From JACVRW01 sp963765135 (GTDB taxonomy: Bacteria; Actinomycetota; Thermoleophilia; Solirubrobacterales; Thermoleophilaceae): 64,000 bases of DNA. Under the pieces are notes generated by a model. That model did not search any database. It was not told the origin of the DNA and saw only the letters and a program-made list of their open reading frames with translations. Location of the stretch: contig CAVXUX010000003.1 of assembly GCA_963765135.1 (NCBI GenBank), positions 736,513 through 800,512 of the forward strand, in the 5' to 3' direction. This document shows positions 9,701 to 19,486 of this stretch, piece by piece (position 1 is the stretch's first letter; every line of letters begins with the position of its first letter). The position numbers and the translations under genes are program-made.

Positions 9701-11653
9701 ATGCCTGAGAACCTGACGCGTCAGATCCTGCGGGAGCACCTCGTCGACGGCGAGCTCAACCCGGGTGAGGCGATCTCGCTGGCGGTCGACCAGACGCTGC
9801 TGCAGGACGCCACCGGCACGATGGCGCTGATGCAGTTCGAGCAGCTCGAGGTGCCGCGGGTCAAGGTCGAGCGGGCGGTCCAGTACGTCGACCACAACGT
9901 GATCCAGCTCGACTTCAAGAACCCCGACGACCACCGCATGCTCCAGGCGCTCTGCCGCCGCTACGGCATCCACTACTCGCGCCCGGGCAACGGCATCTGC
10001 CACTACGTGCACATCGAGCGCTTCGCCCGCCCCGGCGGCATCCTGGTCGGCGCGGACTCCCACACCACCACGAGCGGCGCGCTCGGCATGATCGCGATCG
10101 GCGCCGGCGGGCTCGACGTGGCCGTCGCGATGGCGGGCCACCCCTACGAGATCGCCTGCCCCGAGGTCGTCGAGGTGCACCTCGCCGACACGCTCGCCCG
10201 CCCCTGGGTCCAGGCCAAGGACGTGATCCTCGAGCTGCTGCGCCGCCTGACCGTCCGCGGCGGCAAGAACAAGGTCTTCGAGTTCACCGGGTCCGGCACC
10301 GCCGACCTGGCCGTGCCCGAGCGCGCCACGATCGCCAACATGATCGCCGAGCTGGGCGCCACGGCGGCCGTCTTCCCGCCCGACGACAACACCCGGGAGT
10401 GGCTGCGTCGCCAGCAGCGCGAGGACGACTTCGCCGAACTGGCGCCCGACGCGGGCTGCGACTACGACGACCGCGTGGAGATCGACCTCGCCGAGCTCGG
10501 CCCGCTGGTGGCCAAGCCGCAGAACCCCGACAACGTCGTGCCCGTCGAGGAGGTGGCCGGCACGCCGATCGAGCAGGTCTGCATCGGGTCGTCGGTCAAC
10601 TCCGCCTACCTCGACCTGGCGCTTCCGGGCGCCGTCCTCGCCGACGGCCACGAGGTGCACGAGCGCGTCACGGCCACCGCCACGCCGGGCTCGCGCCAGA
10701 TCCTCGTCGCGATCGCCGAGGCCGGCGTCTACCGCCAGCTGGTGGAGGGCGGCGTGCGCATGCTCGAGCCGGTCTGCGGGCCCTGCGTCGGCATGGGCCA
10801 GGCGCCGCCCTCGGACGCGAACTCGCTGCGCACCTTCAACCGCAACTTCCCCGGACGCTCCGGCACTCCCGACGACCAGGTCTACCTCTGCTCCCCGGCC
10901 GTGGCCGCGGTCTCGATGCTGTACGGGGAGATCCGCGACCCGCGCGAGGAGGGCGAGCCGCCCGAGCTGCTCGAGATGCCGGAGCTGAAGCCCTACGTCG
11001 ACGACCGCCACATCTTCCCGCCCGCTCCCGAGGACGAGGCCGAGGGGATCGAGATACCGCGCGGCCCCAACATCAAGACCCCGCCCGAGCACGAGCCGCT
11101 CGAGCCGCAGCTGAGCGCACGGATCGCGACGGTCCAGCCCGACAACATCTCCACCGGCGACCTCGCCCCGGACGGGGTGATCGTCATGTCCTACCGCTCG
11201 AACATCCCGGCGATCGCCGAGTTCACCTTCCAGCACCGCGACCCCGAGTTCCGCAAGCGCATGCAGGAGTGGGGCAAGGGCTTCATCGTCGGTGGGCACA
11301 ACTACGGGCAGGGCTCCTCGCGCGAGCACGCCGCGCTCGCGCCGCTGCAGCTCGGCGTGCGCGCCGTGTTCGCGAAGTCGTTCGCGCGCATCCACCGGCG
11401 CAACCTCGTGGCCCAGGGGATACTGGCGCTCACGTTCGTCGACGAGGCGGACTACGACCGCGCCGAGGTGGGGCAGACCTGGACGCTGCCCAACATCCGG
11501 CAGGAGCTCGGGGACGGCGCGCAGGAGATCCGCGTCGAGGTCGAGGACGGCGAGGGGTTCGCCGTCACGCACGACTTCGCTCCCAAGGAACGTGAGATCC
11601 TGCTGCACGGTGGCCTCCTCCACTACCTCAAGGACCAGCGCGCAGCCGCTTGA
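9701..11653 (+). CDS. Aconitase-family hydratase, second paralogue with atypical cluster site
   Basis: A 650-residue aconitase-superfamily protein, shorter than AcnA and closer to the mitochondrial/LeuC-like organisation. Visible elements: GADSHTTTSGALGMIAIGAGG, a cluster-binding EPVCGPCVGMGQAPPS with C359 and C362, and a swivel domain with GGHNYGQGSSREHAALAP. At the position of the third cluster ligand, where mitochondrial-type enzymes read IGSCTN, this protein reads CIGSSVNS (residues 294-301); the expected cysteine is Ser298, with a cysteine four residues earlier at 294. It is divergent from the DUF385 gene and followed after one base by the aminotransferase. It may hydrate citrate or a related tricarboxylate. 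Confidence 0.82.
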   Translation: MPENLTRQILREHLVDGELNPGEAISLAVDQTLLQDATGTMALMQFEQLEVPRVKVERAVQYVDHNVIQLDFKNPDDHRMLQALCRRYGIHYSRPGNGICHYVHIERFARPGGILVGADSHTTTSGALGMIAIGAGGLDVAVAMAGHPYEIACPEVVEVHLADTLARPWVQAKDVILELLRRLTVRGGKNKVFEFTGSGTADLAVPERATIANMIAELGATAAVFPPDDNTREWLRRQQREDDFAELAPDAGCDYDDRVEIDLAELGPLVAKPQNPDNVVPVEEVAGTPIEQVCIGSSVNSAYLDLALPGAVLADGHEVHERVTATATPGSRQILVAIAEAGVYRQLVEGGVRMLEPVCGPCVGMGQAPPSDANSLRTFNRNFPGRSGTPDDQVYLCSPAVAAVSMLYGEIRDPREEGEPPELLEMPELKPYVDDRHIFPPAPEDEAEGIEIPRGPNIKTPPEHEPLEPQLSARIATVQPDNISTGDLAPDGVIVMSYRSNIPAIAEFTFQHRDPEFRKRMQEWGKGFIVGGHNYGQGSSREHAALAPLQLGVRAVFAKSFARIHRRNLVAQGILALTFVDEADYDRAEVGQTWTLPNIRQELGDGAQEIRVEVEDGEGFAVTHDFAPKEREILLHGGLLHYLKDQRAAA

Positions 11654-11654
11654 C

Positions 11655-12819
11655 GTGGCCGCCGTGCGGGCGCGCTTCCCGGCGCTCGCGAGCGGCGCCG
11701 CCTATCTCGACGGGCCCGGCGGCTCGCAGGTGCCCCAGGAGGTGCTCGACGCGATCGACGCCTGCCTGCGCGAGTCGAACGCCAACCTCGGCGGCGCGCT
11801 TCGCGACTTCCGCGGCCGCCGACGACGTGATGGCGCGCGGCCGGGCGGCCGCGGCCGACTTCACGGGGGGCGACGCGGAGGGGATCGCCTTCGGCGCGAA
11901 CATGACCACGTTGAACTTCCTGCTCGCGCACGCGGTCGCCCGCACGCTCGAGCCCGGCGACGAGATCGTGGTCACCCAGCTCGACCATGACGCGAACGTC
12001 TCGCCCTGGCTGCTGGTAGCCGCCGACCACGACCTGGTGGTCCGCCACGCTCCGATCCGGACCGAGGACGTGACGCTCGACCACGACGCGCTGGAGGCGC
12101 TGATCGGCGAGCGCACGCGCGTGGTCGCCTTCACGCTCGCCTCCAACGCGGTCGGCTCGATCACCGACCCCGCGCGGATCGCCGCCGCCGCGCACCGCGC
12201 CGGCGCGCTGGCCTGGGCGGACGGGGTCCACCTCGCGCCGCACCGCCGTCTGCGCGCCCGCGACTGGGGCATCGACGTGCTGCTCTGCTCGCCCTACAAG
12301 TTCTTCGGCCCGCACCTGGGCGTGGCGGCCATCCGCCCCGACCTGGCCGCGTCGCTGCCGGCCGACCGCGTGCGCCCCTCGGCCGAGGCGCCGCCCGGGC
12401 ACCGCTTCGAGACCGGCACCCAGTCGCACGAGGCGGTCGCCGGGACCGTGGCCGCGGTCGACTACCTGCGCTCGCTGGGCGACGGCTCGCTGGACGTCGC
12501 GTTCGAGCGCATCCAGGCGCACGAGGACGCACTCGGACACCGCTTCCTCGACGGCTTCCCCGAGACCGGCGAGCTGTACGGCATTCGCTCGGTCGACGGA
12601 CGCACGCCGACGTTCTGCTTCAACGTGCCCGGCCAGTCGCCGCGCGCGGTCGCCGAGCGGCTCGGAAAGCGCGGCCTGTACGTCTGGGACGGCGACTACT
12701 ACGCGCTCGAGCCGATGCGCGCGCTCGGTCTATCGGAGCGCGGAGGCGCCGTCCGCGCCGGCTTCCTCCACTACACCTCGGCGGACGAGGTCGACCGGCT
12801 GCTGGAGGCGCTGGCCTAG
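11655..12819 (+). CDS. Class V aminotransferase / cysteine-desulfurase-like PLP enzyme, frameshifted near the N-terminus
   Basis: The N-terminus VAAVRARFPALASGAAYLDGPGG reads from GTG 11655. One extra base near 11,800 (GCGCTTCGCG) shifts the frame; after it the protein runs to 12819. Class V features: SNAVGSITDP, ADGVHLAPH (PLP-binding Asp) and SPYKFFGPH containing the Schiff-base lysine, then GTQSHEAVAG. About 387 residues after correction. It resembles the SufS/csd-like group that includes selenocysteine lyases and isopenicillin epimerases; no specific reaction can be assigned. The start is 1 base past the aconitase stop, so they form an operon. Confidence 0.78.
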
Positions 12820-14891
12820 GGGCAGCGCTTCTGCTTCTTCGCGCGGCCGATCTTGCAGCCCTCGCGCAGCGCGGTCTTGCCGTGGCCGACGGTGTAGACG
12901 TCCCAGCCCGTGATGCGCCCGGTCTTGGTGAAGATGACGTTGACCTTTGCGCCGGCGCGCAGGCCGCCCGTCAGCTTCGGGAAGCTGAGCGTCGCGCTCT
13001 TCTTGCGCGTGCGCTTGCGGAACGTGCCGCGCGGGCAGCCGCGCCCCTTGCAGGTAACCGCCACCGAGGTCTTGGCGGGGGTCTTGACCGTCAATCCCAC
13101 GACGAGGACACCCCACGAGCGGCGCTGGTAGGAGAGGACGGTGCCCACGTCCTGCGGGTTGCGCAGAACGGGTCCCTTGACGGTCACGACCTGCGTGCTG
13201 ATCGCCTCGGCGCCCTTGGCGTCGGTCACGCGCAGCCGGATCGGGCGCGTGCCCTTCTTGAGGCTCGAGGTCGACACCACGGCGCCGGTCCGGTCGTACT
13301 TGCCGTCGTTGTTGAAGTCCCACTCCTGCTTGGCGAGTGCACCGTCGGGATCGCTGGAGGTCGACGCCAAGGTCACGGACTTGCCCTGGACCGGCTTGGA
13401 CGGGCGACACCGTGAACGACGCCTGCGGGGGCGCGTTGACGACGATCGTGTCGACCGCGATGGCGTGGCCGCCGCCCGCGTCTGGTGACCTGCACCGCGA
13501 CCGTGTGCGGGCCGGGCGTGGCGAACGAGGTCACGATCGAGCCCCCGGCTCCGTCCAGCGTGAAGTCGACAAGCGGGCTGTAGGCGAAGTCCCACTGGGT
13601 CGTCTGGAGCGCGGGCGCGCCGGCCGAGGCCGACGGCGACGACACCGACGTCAGCGTCACCGCCTGGCCGGGCAGCGGGTCGTGCGGCGCGTAGGTGAAC
13701 CCGGCGTTCGGCTTGGTGGCCTGGATCGTCACGTTGCGCGCGAGCACGTCGCTCTGCGTGCTGTCGCTGTCGGTCACGCGCAGCTTGACGTTGACCGTGC
13801 CGGCGTTGCTGTAGGTGTGCGTCGGGTTGGCGCCGGTCGCCTCGAAGCTGCCGTTGCCGTCGAGGTCCCACTGGTAGCTCGCGACCGTGCCGTCGGGGTC
13901 GGCCGAGGCGGTGCCGTCGAAGGTGACCTGCTGGCCGACCAGCGGGTCCACCGGCAGATAGGAGAAGTTCGGAACCGGCTTGGCGTTGACCCGGAGGTTG
14001 TCGAAGGCGATGCTGGTCGCGCCGTTGCCGTCGGTGACCCTCAGCTTGACGAAGTAGGTCTTGCCCACCGTGTATGTGCTCGTCGTGGTGGCGACGGTGC
14101 CGGTGTCGGTCTCGAACGTGCCGTCGCCGTCGAGATCCCACTCGTACTTGGCGATCGAGCCGCCCGGGTCGCTCGAGGCGGTGCCATTGAAGGTCACGGT
14201 CGCCCCGATCGCCGCCGGGTTCGGCGTGACCGTGAATGACGCCGTCGGCGCGGTGTTGTTGACGAAGACGCTGCCGGGGTGGTGTCCGTGCCGCCGCAGT
14301 TGTCGGTCACTCTCAGGCTGACGTTGTGGACCCCGGTTGCGGCGTAGCTCGTCGTCGCCGACGCGACGGCGCCGGTGTCGAGCTCGTATCCGGCGACTCC
14401 GTCGAGGTCCCACTCGTACTTCGCGATCGAGCCGCCGCCCTGAGCGGCCGATGCCGGCGGCGTTGAACGTGACGGTCTCGCCCGGCTGGGCCGGGTTGGG
14501 GCCGGCCGAGAAGGCGCCGTTCGGGTTGCCGCCGTTGCCGACGTTCACCGTCTGCGGCGCCGCCGCGACCGGGTCCACGGTCCCGTCGACGGCGTCGGTG
14601 TCGGTCGCGGTCATGTTGATCGTGCGCGTCCCGGGAGTCGCGAAGGTCTCCGTGACGGAGCTCCCGGTCTGGGCTGTGCCCGCGATGTCCCAGGTCGATC
14701 GTGTCGATGTCGTTGTCCGGATCGGTCGTCGTCGACGTGAACGTGTAGAGGCCGCAGGTCGTCGTGAAGTTGGGCCCGACGATCGTGAAGCTGGGCTGGG
14801 GCGGGGCCGCCAGCACCACCTGGACAGCGATCAGCGCCAACGCGAGCAGCGCGGGAAGCAGTAGACGCTTGACGATTCGGGAGGGTCTCAT
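12816..14891 (-). CDS. Secreted multi-PKD-domain surface protein, frameshifted
   Basis: Starts at ATG 14891 with a signal peptide (MRPSRIVKRLLLPALLALAL, cleavage after VVLA). Five or six PKD repeats follow, recognised by YEWDLDGDGTFE, YQWDLDGNGSFE and QEWDFNNDGKYD motifs with HTYSNAGTVNVKLRVTDSD-type strands. The last 110 residues form a basic, cysteine-containing C-terminal domain (CKGRGCPRGTF, EGCKIGRAKKQKRCP) common at the end of such proteins. Indels near 13,400, 14,285, 14,450 and 14,690 break the frame. PKD repeats mediate extracellular protein or carbohydrate contacts. The stop overlaps the convergent aminotransferase stop. Confidence 0.75.
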
Positions 14892-14956
14892 GAGGGTGCT
14901 GCGAGGGCGAGTCCGCCGGAGGGCCGGACTCGATCCACACTAAGCCCACTCTTGCG

Positions 14957-14985
14957 AGAGCGCAAATCAGGCGCTATTGCGCTCT
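14957..14985. promoter_or_regulatory. Perfect inverted repeat between divergent genes, possible operator
   Basis: AGAGCGCAA at 14957-14965 and TTGCGCTCT at 14977-14985 are exact inverted copies whose centres are 20 bases apart, about two helical turns. They lie just upstream of the lipoprotein start at 14996. A second short palindrome, GAGTCCG/CGGACTC, lies closer to the PKD gene. The regulator is unknown. Confidence 0.45.
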
Positions 14986-14995
14986 GCACGGCGGC

Positions 14996-15454
14996 ATGGC
15001 GCGCGCTGGCCTAGGCTGGCGTGCCGTGCCCCGGCTCGCCCTCGTCCTGCTGCTCTGCCTCGCGTTGACCGCCTGTCAGAAGGGCGCCGACGAGGAGTAC
15101 AAGGAGGACTACCCGCCGATCGATCGCGGTCTGGTCGCGCTCGGCGACGACGTCGGGGAGGGGCTGCGCACCGCCGACGACGCGACGCTCGCGCAACGGT
15201 TCGCCGGGTACGCCCGGCGGCTGGAGCGGCTGCGCGACCGGCTCGACGAGCTCGAGCCGCCCGATGGGCTCGAGAGCGACCACCAGCGCGTCCTCGCGGC
15301 GATCGGGGCCGTGCGCGGTGAGCTCGCGGACGTGGCGGAGGCCGCGCGGCGAGGCGATGCCGGCGCGGCTGGCGCTGGCGCGACCCGCCTCGTGCGCGAC
15401 GGCGCTCGGCTCGATCAGGCCCGCGCCCGCCTGGCGCGGGAAGTCGAGCGCTAG
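14996..15454 (+). CDS. Small lipoprotein with helical C-terminal domain, function unknown
   Basis: A 152-residue protein with a lipoprotein signal: a hydrophobic stretch ending in the lipobox LTAC, with lipidated Cys near residue 28. The mature part is charged and helical, with heptad-like Leu/Arg/Glu stretches (YARRLERLRDRLDELEPPDG), and has no recognised catalytic motif. It would be anchored on the outer face of the cytoplasmic membrane. GTG 15026 (VPRLALVLLLCLALTAC) is a plausible shorter start. The stop overlaps the convergent lipoprotein gene by 4 bases. Confidence 0.6.
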   Translation: MARAGLGWRAVPRLALVLLLCLALTACQKGADEEYKEDYPPIDRGLVALGDDVGEGLRTADDATLAQRFAGYARRLERLRDRLDELEPPDGLESDHQRVLAAIGAVRGELADVAEAARRGDAGAAGAGATRLVRDGARLDQARARLAREVER

Positions 15455-15834
15455 AGCCCTCGCAGGCACTTGGCCACGGCGCCAGTCGCGTTGTTGGCCT
15501 GATCCTCGACCGGCGCGAACACCCCATAGAAGTTGGCCTGCTCGGCGATGCCCGGAGCGGCCTCGACCGCCTGGTTCGCGGCAGCCGGCGACCCGAACCG
15601 GCGCACGCGGACCTCGTAGCCGTCCGGGTGGAACGCAATCCACGCCTTCGACTGTTGCTCGAACGACTCGAGGCCCGCCCTCAGCATGCAGTTCTCCGGC
15701 GTCGCCGCCTTGGGCACGGGCGCGCCCTCCTCGGCCGGCGCCTGCTTCTCCGGCGCGGGTGCGGGCTTGTCGCTCCCGCCGCAACCGGCTAGCGCGAGCA
15801 GGAGGACGACAGCGAGGGTCGAGCGTGCGGGCAT
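15451..15834 (-). CDS. Small lipoprotein, function unknown
   Basis: A 127-residue protein with a signal peptide and lipobox LAGC near residue 18, then a Pro/Ala/Lys/Glu-rich linker. The C-terminal domain of about 80 residues contains two more cysteines (ENCMLRAGL and AKCLRGL) that may form a disulfide. No function is recognised. It lies 11 bases downstream of the thiamine-binding-family gene on the same strand, so it is probably the last gene of that transcript. Confidence 0.6.
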   Translation of the reverse strand: MPARSTLAVVLLLALAGCGGSDKPAPAPEKQAPAEEGAPVPKAATPENCMLRAGLESFEQQSKAWIAFHPDGYEVRVRRFGSPAAANQAVEAAPGIAEQANFYGVFAPVEDQANNATGAVAKCLRGL

Positions 15835-15845
15835 CCCCGCAGAGG

Positions 15846-16163
15846 CTAGATGTCTCCCCCGCCCAGGCGGTCCTCGACGGAGCGCAGCTTGTCGTCGAGC
15901 GTCTGGTCGGGCCGGTCGTGGCGCTCGTCGAGCTTGAGCACCGTGTACACGCGCGGCGCGCCATGCTCGAACGGGACCGCATGGAGCTCGGCGACGACCG
16001 CCAAGATGTCCGCCGTCGTCCCCTCGAGCGAGGTGCCCATCGCGTGCATGCGGAAGCGGACGCGATCCTGGCGCCGCAGGCGGCGCTGGATCTCCGCTAT
16101 GTAGTCGCTCGTGCCGACCTGGGCGCGCCCGAGGACGAGCACCGAGAGGTCTGCCGTGGCCAT
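15846..16163 (-). CDS. MTH1187/YkoF-like thiamine-binding family protein (DUF77)
   Basis: A compact 105-residue protein, the usual length of the family. Family features are the N-terminal ADLSVLVLGR strand, a central FRMHAMGTSLEGTTADILAVVAELHAVPFEHGAPRVYTVLKLDERHD region, and the ferredoxin-like alternation of strands and helices. Relatives bind thiamine or pyrimidine-like ligands in the cytoplasm; the cellular role is not established. It starts 3 bases past the esterase lipoprotein stop, and the same strand runs on into the lipoprotein. Confidence 0.8.
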   Translation of the reverse strand: MATADLSVLVLGRAQVGTSDYIAEIQRRLRRQDRVRFRMHAMGTSLEGTTADILAVVAELHAVPFEHGAPRVYTVLKLDERHDRPDQTLDDKLRSVEDRLGGGDI

Positions 16164-16166
16164 CGC

Positions 16167-17105
16167 CTACGGAACGTATCGCGTGAAGAAGGCGATCACC
16201 CGCTCGGCGTACTCGGCCGTGAACTGGTGAACGGCCATCTGGAGCGCCGTCTCGTTGACGATCTCGATCCGCTGCGCCTGCACGGAGGCGGGCAGCGTCG
16301 CCGACTGCGCCTTGGCGACCGCCGTCTGGATGTCGGGCTCCACGCGGTCGCCCTGCGCGTTCCAGACTCCGGTGGCGATCATGGCCGAGACGATCTGCTT
16401 CGACTCGGCCTGGTCGATCCCCGGGATGCGCTCGTAGGGCGGCGCGCTCAGGCGGCGCTCCTGGGAGGCGTAGATCTCGGAGGGAGTGCCCGCGTTGTGG
16501 GCCACCAGGAAGCTCTGGATCACACCACCCGGCGGGACCGTGAAGTCGTTGGCCGCCGTCGAGAACACGGTCGGCACGGTCAGCTGCCCGGCGCCGTCGA
16601 ACGGGGGAGCGGTTCGACCGTGACTGGCCCAGATCGCCTTGACCGGATACCCGGCGTTCCTCCAGGCCTGCCCCCAGGTGGTCACGAAGCGCGCGCCGTT
16701 CGACATGCCGATCCCCACCAGCGGCGTGTTCGCCTCGAGCCCGGTGGTCGCAACCAGGTGCGCCTGCAGCCGTACGAGCCGGGCCAGGTCGGGGTTCGTG
16801 GTCAACGAGGGGTCGGACACCTCCCAGCGCTGGTCGCCGGTCCGCTCGGTCGAGGAGGTGGACACGAACCCGTAGCCGCGCGCGACCAGCCGGTTGATGA
16901 CGTCGGTCGTCTCGACCTTGGTCGCGAAGTTCGCGCTGCCGTTCGTGCCGTGGAAGACGTAGAGCATCCCCTTTGGGTGCTCCGGCACGTACGAGATCAC
17001 CGGGAAGCCCTCGAAGGTGGAGTGCTGCCACTGGACGGTCGGCACCACAGCGCAGCCCGACAGCAGCGCCGCCACCGCGGCGGCAAGCGCGATCAGCCGC
17101 TTCAT
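16167..17105 (-). CDS. Alpha/beta-hydrolase lipoprotein (secreted esterase/lipase-like)
   Basis: A 312-residue protein with signal peptide and lipobox LSGC, so probably anchored outside the membrane. Alpha/beta-hydrolase elements: LYVFHGTNGSANF (oxyanion region), GIGMSNGAR with the nucleophile serine, and TVFSTAANDFTVPPG in the acid-residue position. A helical C-terminal extension (TLPASVQAQRIEIVNETALQ) follows. The substrate is unknown. Its start overlaps the preceding esterase stop by 4 bases, giving a coupled pair of secreted hydrolases. Confidence 0.72.
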   Translation of the reverse strand: MKRLIALAAAVAALLSGCAVVPTVQWQHSTFEGFPVISYVPEHPKGMLYVFHGTNGSANFATKVETTDVINRLVARGYGFVSTSSTERTGDQRWEVSDPSLTTNPDLARLVRLQAHLVATTGLEANTPLVGIGMSNGARFVTTWGQAWRNAGYPVKAIWASHGRTAPPFDGAGQLTVPTVFSTAANDFTVPPGGVIQSFLVAHNAGTPSEIYASQERRLSAPPYERIPGIDQAESKQIVSAMIATGVWNAQGDRVEPDIQTAVAKAQSATLPASVQAQRIEIVNETALQMAVHQFTAEYAERVIAFFTRYVP

Positions 17106-17958
17106 CCGAGGCCCATCGCGAACCAGAGGAAGTAGTCGGATTGCTCGTTGATCAGCTGGCTGTAGTCGGCCGCAGCCCGTGCCCGGCGCCCTCGATCGGC
17201 TCGAGACGGTGAAGATGCCGAGGTTGTAGCATCGCGGCGGCGTTCTGGAGCGCCCAGTCGAACGGGACCACCGTGGTCCTCGGTGCCGTGGATGAAGAGG
17301 GTGGGGGCGTCGCCCGCGTCGATCAGCTCGTTCGTCGGGCATGCCGCCGGAGATCGAGACCGCGCGCGGATGTTCGACGGGTAGCCGGGGTTGCCGCTCG
17401 TGCCCGGGGTCCTCCGAGTGGGTGGCCGCGAGCACGGAGGTGACGGCGCCGGCCGAGGCACCGGCCATCGCGATCCGGTCGGGGTCGATCTGGTAGGTCG
17501 AGGCGTTGGCCCGCAGCCAGCGCACGGCGGCCTGGGCGTCGTGCTGGGCCGCGAGCGCGGCGTGCTGGCAGAGCGGCGTCGGGTTGGGATTGCCGCCGCA
17601 GCCGTCGGCGAGAGCAGGCGGTAGTTGATCGAGACGGCCACGTAGCCCGAGCTGCGCGAAGAAGGTGGCCTGTCCGCGGCCGCTGCTCTTGTCGCCCATC
17701 GGTGAAGCCGCCGCCGTGCACCCAGACCACCGCCGGGCGCTTGGCGGCGGTGTCGCCGGTGGGCTGGTAGAGGTCGAGCTTGAGGGCGACCGGGTTGCCG
17801 CTGCGCGTCCGGGCGCTGCCGTAGGTGATGTCGTTGGTCGTCGTGACCGCGGAGAAGACCTGGTCGCGATAGCGCAGCGTGCCGTCACCCGGGGGGCGCG
17901 GGACGGTGCAACCGGCCAGGAGGGTCGCGCCCAGGGCGAGGGCGACCAGGCTGCGCAT
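17102..17958 (-). CDS. Secreted BD-FAE/esterase-like alpha/beta hydrolase lipoprotein, frameshifted
   Basis: Begins with a lipoprotein signal (MRSLVALALGATLLAGC). The next part, SGNPVALKLDLYQPTGDTAAKRPAVVWVHGGGF, carries the HGGG oxyanion motif typical of hormone-sensitive-lipase-like and feruloyl-esterase enzymes. Further parts, including the region RIAMAGASAGAVTS with the nucleophile, exist in other frames. At least three indels between about 17,200 and 17,700 break it. The intended product is about 285 residues, ending SDYFLWFAMGLG at 17102. It starts 7 bases past the 3-hydroxyacyl-CoA dehydrogenase stop. Confidence 0.68.
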
Positions 17959-17965
17959 GACCGCG

Positions 17966-19486
17966 CTAACCCCGGGCGATGCCGGAAGTTGCGCACCTGC
18001 GCACGAGCAGCGGAGCCGGCCGGTAGCGCTCCTCGCGACGCTCGGCCCAGAGCCCGTCGAGCACGGCCATGACGTGGTCGAACCCGATCGCCTCGCCCCA
18101 CGCGATCGGCCCGCGCGGGTGGCTGAGGCCGAGCTCCAGCCCCGCGTCCACGTCCTCCTCGCGAGCCGACGCCCTCGCCGACCGCGAAGGCGGCCTCGTT
18201 CACGAGCTGGCAGACGATCCGGCCCAGCACGAGGCCGGGGGCGTCCTCGACCCACTCGGCGTGGAAGCCGAGGCGGGCGAAGAAGCCCTCCGCGGCCTCG
18301 GCGGCGAACGCCTGGCGTGCCCGGCCCGCGGGTCAGCTCCACGAGCCGAGCTCGAGCGGCGGCAGCAGGTGGAAGCCGACCGCGCCGGGCTCGCCGCGCG
18401 CGGCCAGGCTGCTCGCGGCGCACAGGGCCAGCAGCGGCGCGCCGCCGGGCAGCGTGCGCGGCGGGCCCGGGTCCGGCGTCGACGACCAGCTCGGCCGGGC
18501 CGCCCTCGCGCAGCTCGTAGCCGGCCGCCCGCGCGCGCTCGCGCAGGCCGTCGGCCACCGGGCCGTCGCCGACGATCGCCACGAGCGTCCCGTCGCCGCC
18601 GCCCGGCGCCGGCGGCTCGGGATCGTCGGGCCGGTAGGACGCCGTCCTCGGCGTACTCGTAGTAGCCGCGACCGGTCTTGCGGCCGAGCCGACCGGCCGC
18701 CACCATGCGCGCCTGGATCGGGCTCGGCCGCCAGCGCGGCTCGCCGAACGACAGCTCGGCGAACGACTTGGCCACCTCGAAGCCCACGTCGATGCCGACC
18801 AGGTCCATCAGCTCGAACGGGCCCATCCGAAAGCCGCCGCCCATGCGGCAGATGCGGTCGATCTGCTCGGCGGTCGCCACGCGCTCGCTCGAGCAGCCGC
18901 AGCCCCTCGCCGGAGAACGGCCGCCCGCAGCGGTTGACGAGGAAGCCCGGGCCGTCGGCGGCCAGGATCACGCGCTTGCCCATCGCCTCGCCGACGTCGC
19001 GGGCCACCTCGCAGCGCCCGGTCGCCGGTCTGATCGGCGCGAATCACCTCGAGCAGCTCCATCAGCGGCGGCGGGTTGAAGAAGTGCATGCCGACGACGT
19101 TCTCCGGGCGCGCGGCCGCGCCGGCGAGCGAGGTCACCGGGATCGAGCTGGTGTTGGTGGCGAGCACCGTGTCGGCGCCGCAGACGCGCGACAGCTCGGC
19201 GAACAGCTCGCGCTTGAGGTCGGGGCGCTCGGGCGCGGCCTCGATCACGAGCTCGCAGCCGGCCAGGTCGTCGAGCGACGCGGCGGCCTCGAGCAGGTCG
19301 CGCCGCCGCGGCGTCGGCGCGGCCCTTGGCGACCCAGCGCTCGAGGCCGTCGCGCACGCGTCGCTCGCCGCGCCTCGAGCGCCTCCGGGAGCGGGTCGTG
19401 GAGAAGCGTCTGAAGCCCGGCGGCGCAGCCGAGCTGCGCGATGCCGGCGCCCATCGTGCCGGCGCCGACGACGCCCGAGGCTTCAC
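17966..19486 (-). CDS. 3-hydroxyacyl-CoA dehydrogenase, frameshifted
   Basis: Third beta-oxidation step, oxidising 3-hydroxyacyl-CoA with NAD. The N-terminal Rossmann domain GVVGAGTMGAGIAQLGCAAGL is followed by ATNTSSIPVTSLA, VVGMHFFNPPPLMELLEVIRAD, a GPGFLVNR segment, GGGFRMGPFELMDLVGIDVG, and a second C-terminal 3HCDH repeat ending LSHPRGPIAWGEAIGFDHVMAV. This is the architecture of about 500-residue PaaH/FadB-type dehydrogenases. The pieces lie in different frames; at least five indels are needed to join them. Its GTG overlaps the enoyl-CoA hydratase stop by 4 bases. Confidence 0.8.
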
